Of a stretch of DNA of 64,000 nucleotides, positions 59,597 through 64,000 are shown one piece after another. Under the pieces are notes generated by a model. That model was not told where the DNA came from, did not search any database, and saw only the letters and a program-made list of their open reading frames with translations. Both the position numbers and the translations under genes were made by a program. Within the stretch, counting starts at the first letter, position 1. The number at the start of each line of letters is the position of its first letter. The stretch is from contig CAMQGK010000463.1 of NCBI GenBank assembly GCA_947000775.1, forward strand, positions 3,102,501-3,166,500, read 5' to 3'. Source of the stretch: Pterois miles. Taxonomy: Eukaryota > Chordata > Actinopteri > Perciformes > Scorpaenidae.

Positions 59597-61285
59597 CCCT
59601 TACTTGATGCACCCCTAGTTGTTGCATAAGGCATCACAAATCATAAATCTGAGAGAGAAGTCCATAATAAACCTGATAGTTAGCATAGCAGCATCTATCT
59701 TGTTCAGAAATTAATCGAGGGCTGACCTGAATGCTTCGAAGCTTTGACCATTGTCATGGTTATTGACCTCCAAATCAGTATTCGAGATCTTCTGTTTTTT
59801 TTATTTGTTTTTTATATATAAGCATGAAATAATAATTTATAAATTCCAAAATAGTCCATGAAATTAGGTATAAACCCACAACAGTTTTCATTATTCACTA
59901 CGAATTATTAGTAGTTATTCTCAGACGCATATCGCTGATTTGTGTGTAGTAGTGTGGCAGCAGCACTTTCACAGTCCCTGAAACGGGGGAGATGGAGACA
60001 GACAGATGGTGTTTTTTATTATTATGTATTATTATATTATTTTTGATCCAACCATCATCATGTACTGTATGTGTGTGTACATATTTGGGTAGTCTTTGTC
60101 TGTGTAGCCTAAACTGTGCATGTTTTGCATGGTTGTAAAAATGAAGTTGGTTTTAAGTGAATCACTGCCTGTTAAGTTGCAGCTATGAAGTATTGGGTCA
60201 TTTAATATGATAATTGCAGTTTTGTCTAAAAGGTGCTTATATAGGTGCTTTGTACTAACACTTGTCTGTGAATTTGTGTCTGTTCAGGTGACATTTATTA
60301 TCTAAATCCACCTGTTCCTGTTTAGTGTTACGTGAAGCAGGAGTGCATCCATGCGTGGCAGGATACTAGTCCACCACCTTGCTCATCTTTGTGTTGTACT
60401 GTCCGTTCCCCCCCAAAGCTCTCGCACATGGCAGTGAATAGTCACGAAGCTCCTGCTCCTGTTGCATTCAGTGGCCCCCTCAGCTTCTACTTCATATCCT
60501 CAGGATGGGAAATAGATTTAGTTTCACAGGAGGGCCGTGAGGCTTGTGTTGCGTTGATTAGGACGTGCAGCCATGGCAACATGGACTCACCCCCCTCCCC
60601 CTTCCCCAAGCCAAAGAGACGGGGACCTGCTGCTTTCTGCTTGGCTCTCTTTATTTCGCTCTGACTTAACATAATGATGCACTGCTAGTGTGCATTCAGC
60701 AGGGAAATTTAAGGGAAAGAACAAGAGCATATAAAGAAAATAACACATGTCCAGAGGCACTTTGCATAATATTTGGGGCAATCTGTTGAAGAAATGAAAG
60801 ACTGTTTCTATCTCTTCCTTTTCTTGGTCTCCATCTTGGTTATTTTCCTGTAAATAGAACTGTTATAGGTTTTAGTTTCTGACTACCTTTCCATGTTGTT
60901 AATTTGAAAACAGCCCAGGGCAATTTTAAAAATGTTGTTTGTCACAAGGATAAGAATACCGTATCCCTGACAAGGTCTCAATAGGGATGTGATTTGCAGG
61001 CTTATTTCTACTTGAAGAAATAGGGAAGGATTGTTAATAAAAGCTGATTATTGAGGTCTGTGTAGAAGCTCTTATCCAGCTCATCTTGAATTGACGGAGG
61101 CGGCAGGCTGTCAAACTAAGCAGTTGAATAGGAGCTGTTGATGGACTTGTGCATTGGCTGTTGCAGGGAGCAAGACTGTCAGTTTTGGTTACAGAGTAGT
61201 CTCTAACTACTAGGCCAACTCTATGATGCCTTGTTGTGCTGCTCAAGTTGTACTGATCCAGCCTTACTGGAGTGTATCCCTGTGC

Positions 61286-61905
61286 TAAGGCCCTTACACA
61301 CCAGGTCGGCTGTCGGACCATTTGGGGTCGTCGGTGAGCGTCAGCCAGCCTACAGTTCGCGGTGTGTCCTAGTCTGTCGGCTGTAGTCCGTCTGTGTCGG
61401 AGACTTTTTGGCTGATTCAGCATGTTGAATCGGCGGCGGAGCTCATCAGTGAAAGAAATCACTCTGATTGGCTGTTCAGCCTAAATGAATTAGTACACAA
61501 GAAGAGAAACCAAAGTGAGGAAAGCAAGCCAACGAGTAAAGTCAAGAAGACACACAGAAGTCTCTACTCATTTTTCATCTCCAAATATTTTCACAACATC
61601 ACCACCTGGAATGAAGCTAAGTGGTAAGTGAGAGTGGTATAAAAATGGTTGTCAAACGCCGTTTTATTTCACGTATGTATCATATCAGCCGCTGATATCC
61701 GCAGTCCTCGATGTTCCGGTTTCCCTTTTTGAATAATGAATACAGGCTTCCACAACATGCCGGTGTGTAGAATTATTTCCTCTCACGCAGATGCAGAACG
61801 TACGTGGTAGTTGGTCGGCGGCTGTAATCTTTGCAGTGTATTCAAGTGCAATTTTTTAGCCAAGACACAAGAGATATGAAGCAATGCTACTGTCAGCCCT
61901 GGATA
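61286..61905 (-). mobile_element. TIR element family T, copy 4 (antisense)
   Basis: Starts TAAGGCCCTTACACACCAGG. The interior 'ctgattcagcatgttgaatc', 'ccggtttccctttttgaata' and 'ttgcagtgtattcaagtgca' is the reverse complement of copy 2. The far terminus is eroded after 'agccaagacacaagag'. Confidence 0.72.
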
Positions 61906-63554
61906 CTGCTAGCTCTGTGATGTTGTGTTTTTAGCCTTGTGTCCACATGAATGCAATGGTGTGTTGATATGTAGCTTCTCTCTCCTTACTCCTCCAGGGA
62001 AAACCTGTTCCTCATAAATAGGACATGCCTGTGAGGCTGAAATGGTTGGCATAACTGCCTGGTTGGTTTTCTGCTGCTATGTTTCCTACTGCACCAGCTG
62101 TTGCGTGCATTTGTTTGGACCATGTGATGAATAAGTCTAAAACTTATTTTAGCAGGTCTTAAATTTGCTGTTGCTATCCATATGTCCCACACCATTCAGT
62201 CCCATATGGCTCCAAAGACGTCATAGAGCTGTTGTCTGGTCAAGCTTTTTAGATACATGCAGTCTGAAAGTTCATGATGGCCTTAGTTGGTATGTCCGGC
62301 TTTCTGAAATGGCACTTTTTCACTCTTAGTCACTTGAGATAATTGTCCTGAAATCTTATCCATGTTGTTCTTTACTGATTCATGTTGTTAAATAGGTTGT
62401 TGAGGGTATATCTTGTGTATATGCTGCACGGAAGTGAAATGCATCTGTCAAGTCATTCATGTTTCGCTTTAACATAATTTTAGGCTGAGTTATTCTGAGC
62501 GATGCTATTATTTATGTAAGCACAAAGGGCATAATTCCTGTTGAAATAATTGTCAAAACATGATCTCAATATATTTGCATTTATACATTTATTAAGATTA
62601 TAAACCATGCTGTTGAATTACCCCCTGGCTCTGTTGTTATATGCATAAAATAAGGGAACATTTTACTAGGTCTCAACTTATATCCCTCAACATTTTAGCC
62701 AGACAGCCAGACAGTGTTGTTTTTCCCCCATTATCTGATAGGTATGTACTGTTAGTCTGAGTGCTAGATAGTCATTGTGTCATTGATTTCAATGAGCTTG
62801 GAGGACATTCCTGCACTGTATCAGAGAAAAGAGCTCAGGCTACATCATGCAGTCAGTGCACTGTCACAGTTTCTAGGCTTTGTGGTGTCTTAAACACTGA
62901 GGTCTTGACAGTTAACATGTCTTACCTGTATTAGTGCTGACAGGCCGGCCATGGTGTTACAGTGCCATTATGGAGTTACTTGAATTGACACTGAGCCAGC
63001 ACGTAGGCAAAGAGGTCGAGGCCATGTTTCTTATTTTCTATCAGCCTAGAGCAGATACAACATCCTGTCAAAGCTCTGATCCCAGGCCTGGCTGACCTGC
63101 TAACCCACTGACTCAGCCTGTTGATGCTTGGCGAGTAGACTTTCACACACAAAGCGGACTTGTGACTACAAGTCACTTGGCACAGATACACATGTACCAC
63201 AAATTCTTCGCCATCTGCAGGAAATCCACAACATTATCTAATAATGGATATTTATTTGCTCAAGACATCAGTACCAGCGTACACAGCCAAAAAGCAATGC
63301 TTGCACCAGTTGTGAAATTAAGAAAAAATAGTGTGTATTTAGTGTTTGTATGTACACTTAAAAGCATTACATGTGAAAATATGAAAATAAAAAATATAAA
63401 TAATATATCAAAGAAGATAATATGCTGTTTTTCATAGAAATCACGTTTAGTAAATGGTTTATGACTAAATAGTGTTTGCTTGAGAGATCAGTTTAAATTT
63501 TGTGAAAATGGAGGAAAAAAAGGTTTTTGCAAAGATTAGGGGATGTTTATAATT

Positions 63555-64000
63555 AACTGTTAAACCCTTAACCGACATTAAGCATTTTAACCGAACGGTT
63601 AAAAGAAATATAAATAATTAATTAAAAAGCTGAGAAAAACACAGAGTGGCCCGTCACTTTAAGGAGAAAAGCTGATCCGCCTTAAGAGAGTCGGGTTAAA
63701 AGAAGGAAGTTGGCTTAGCATTTCCATCTGAGGAGTTGTAGCTTGGAGCCTCGTAGCATTTATTGACTGACAAACTGTACACACACTTGTCTGCTGTCAA
63801 CAACAAACCCACAACTGACAACCTGTTAAACTAAACTAAATGTTCGGTTGCGAATTTTTTTTTAAAATTAGCATCTCCAGTAATGATGGCACAAAACCTG
63901 TTTTATTTAACTGTCTTTGTATGAAAAAGCCACACCAGTTAGGGGTGTAACAATACATTTTTAAAATGATATGATGAGTATTAATTTCTATGGTTCTGAT
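63555..64000 (-). mobile_element. hAT-like element family N, copy 2 (antisense, cut by window end)
   Basis: CCTTAACCGACATTAAGC near 63,567, then 'taattaattaaaaagctgag', the reverse complement of the right part of copy 1. 'gaaggaagttggct' also corresponds. The other end is outside the window. Confidence 0.55.

Larger units (their letters stand above)
48358..64000 (+). other. hipk3 intron 2 (at least 15.6 kb, runs off the window)
   Basis: No frame encodes the next HIPK3 segment (APEIILGLPF and onward), so the downstream exon is past 64,000. 48,358-52,900 is mostly featureless; a LINE-like 'ttaaccaggaagttccttga' fragment sits near 50,369. From 52,985 onward TE relics dominate (listed separately). 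Stretches 55,410-56,460, 59,600-61,285 and 61,910-63,540 hold nothing I recognise; the 110-codon open frame at 60,332-60,664 has no domain. Confidence 0.6.

Noticed and set aside
60332..60664. 110-codon + strand frame inside hipk3 intron 2
   Set aside because: No recognisable domain, homologue or splice sites; overlapping frames occur on the other strand.
1..64000. CRISPR arrays, operons or phage-type systems
   Set aside because: The window is eukaryotic, with spliced vertebrate genes; direct repeats seen are microsatellites or transposons.

Overview
This window is vertebrate nuclear DNA, almost certainly from a ray-finned fish. It has intron-rich genes with GT-AG junctions, compact introns (about 80-150 bp at the short end) and many teleost-type repeats: TTAA-flanked piggyBac-like MITEs, hAT-like elements starting AGGGCTG, a pogo/Tigger-type element, tRNA-derived SINEs and LINE fragments. 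No species can be named from the sequence. There is no operon structure, CRISPR array or prokaryotic signal.

Three protein-coding genes, all on the + strand, were rebuilt exon by exon. (1) depdc7 (about 5.89-16.47 kb): nine coding exons that join in phase to 528 residues, with an N-terminal DEP domain. (2) cstf3 (18.70-29.87 kb): twenty coding exons that join in phase to 716 residues, the cleavage stimulation factor 77-kDa subunit. (3) hipk3 (about 34.5 kb to beyond the window): a 5' non-coding exon and the large first coding exon (47,051-48,357), which carries the N-terminal part of the kinase domain; later exons lie past 64,000. The first 1.2 kb is the 3' UTR of another + strand gene; qser1 is the syntenic expectation but is not proven. 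DEPDC7, CSTF3 and HIPK3 are also neighbours on human 11p13, so this is a conserved block. TCP11L1 is absent here, and cstf3 has the opposite relative orientation to the human arrangement as I recall it.

Layout: 1-1.2 kb upstream gene 3' UTR; 1.3-5.8 kb intergenic with nested TEs and a CT microsatellite; 5.8-17.3 kb depdc7, with three piggyBac-like MITEs, a SINE and a nested element in its introns; 17.3-18.46 kb intergenic; 18.46-30.2 kb cstf3, with a 4.55-kb third intron behind a weak donor; 30.2-34.4 kb intergenic with broken LINE pieces; 34.4-64 kb hipk3 promoter, exon 1, 12-kb intron 1, exon 2 and at least 15.6 kb of intron 2, the introns being full of DNA-transposon relics.

The most interesting signals concern RNA processing. 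The hipk3 first coding exon corresponds to the human exon that forms circHIPK3, and at least two (probably three) unrelated TE families sit in one orientation in the intron before it and in the opposite orientation in the intron after it. depdc7 exon 2 is bracketed much more tightly by inverted piggyBac-like MITEs. In cstf3, a weak donor, the largest intron and an early in-frame stop followed by AATAAA recreate the layout of the known autoregulatory intronic poly(A) site of CstF-77.
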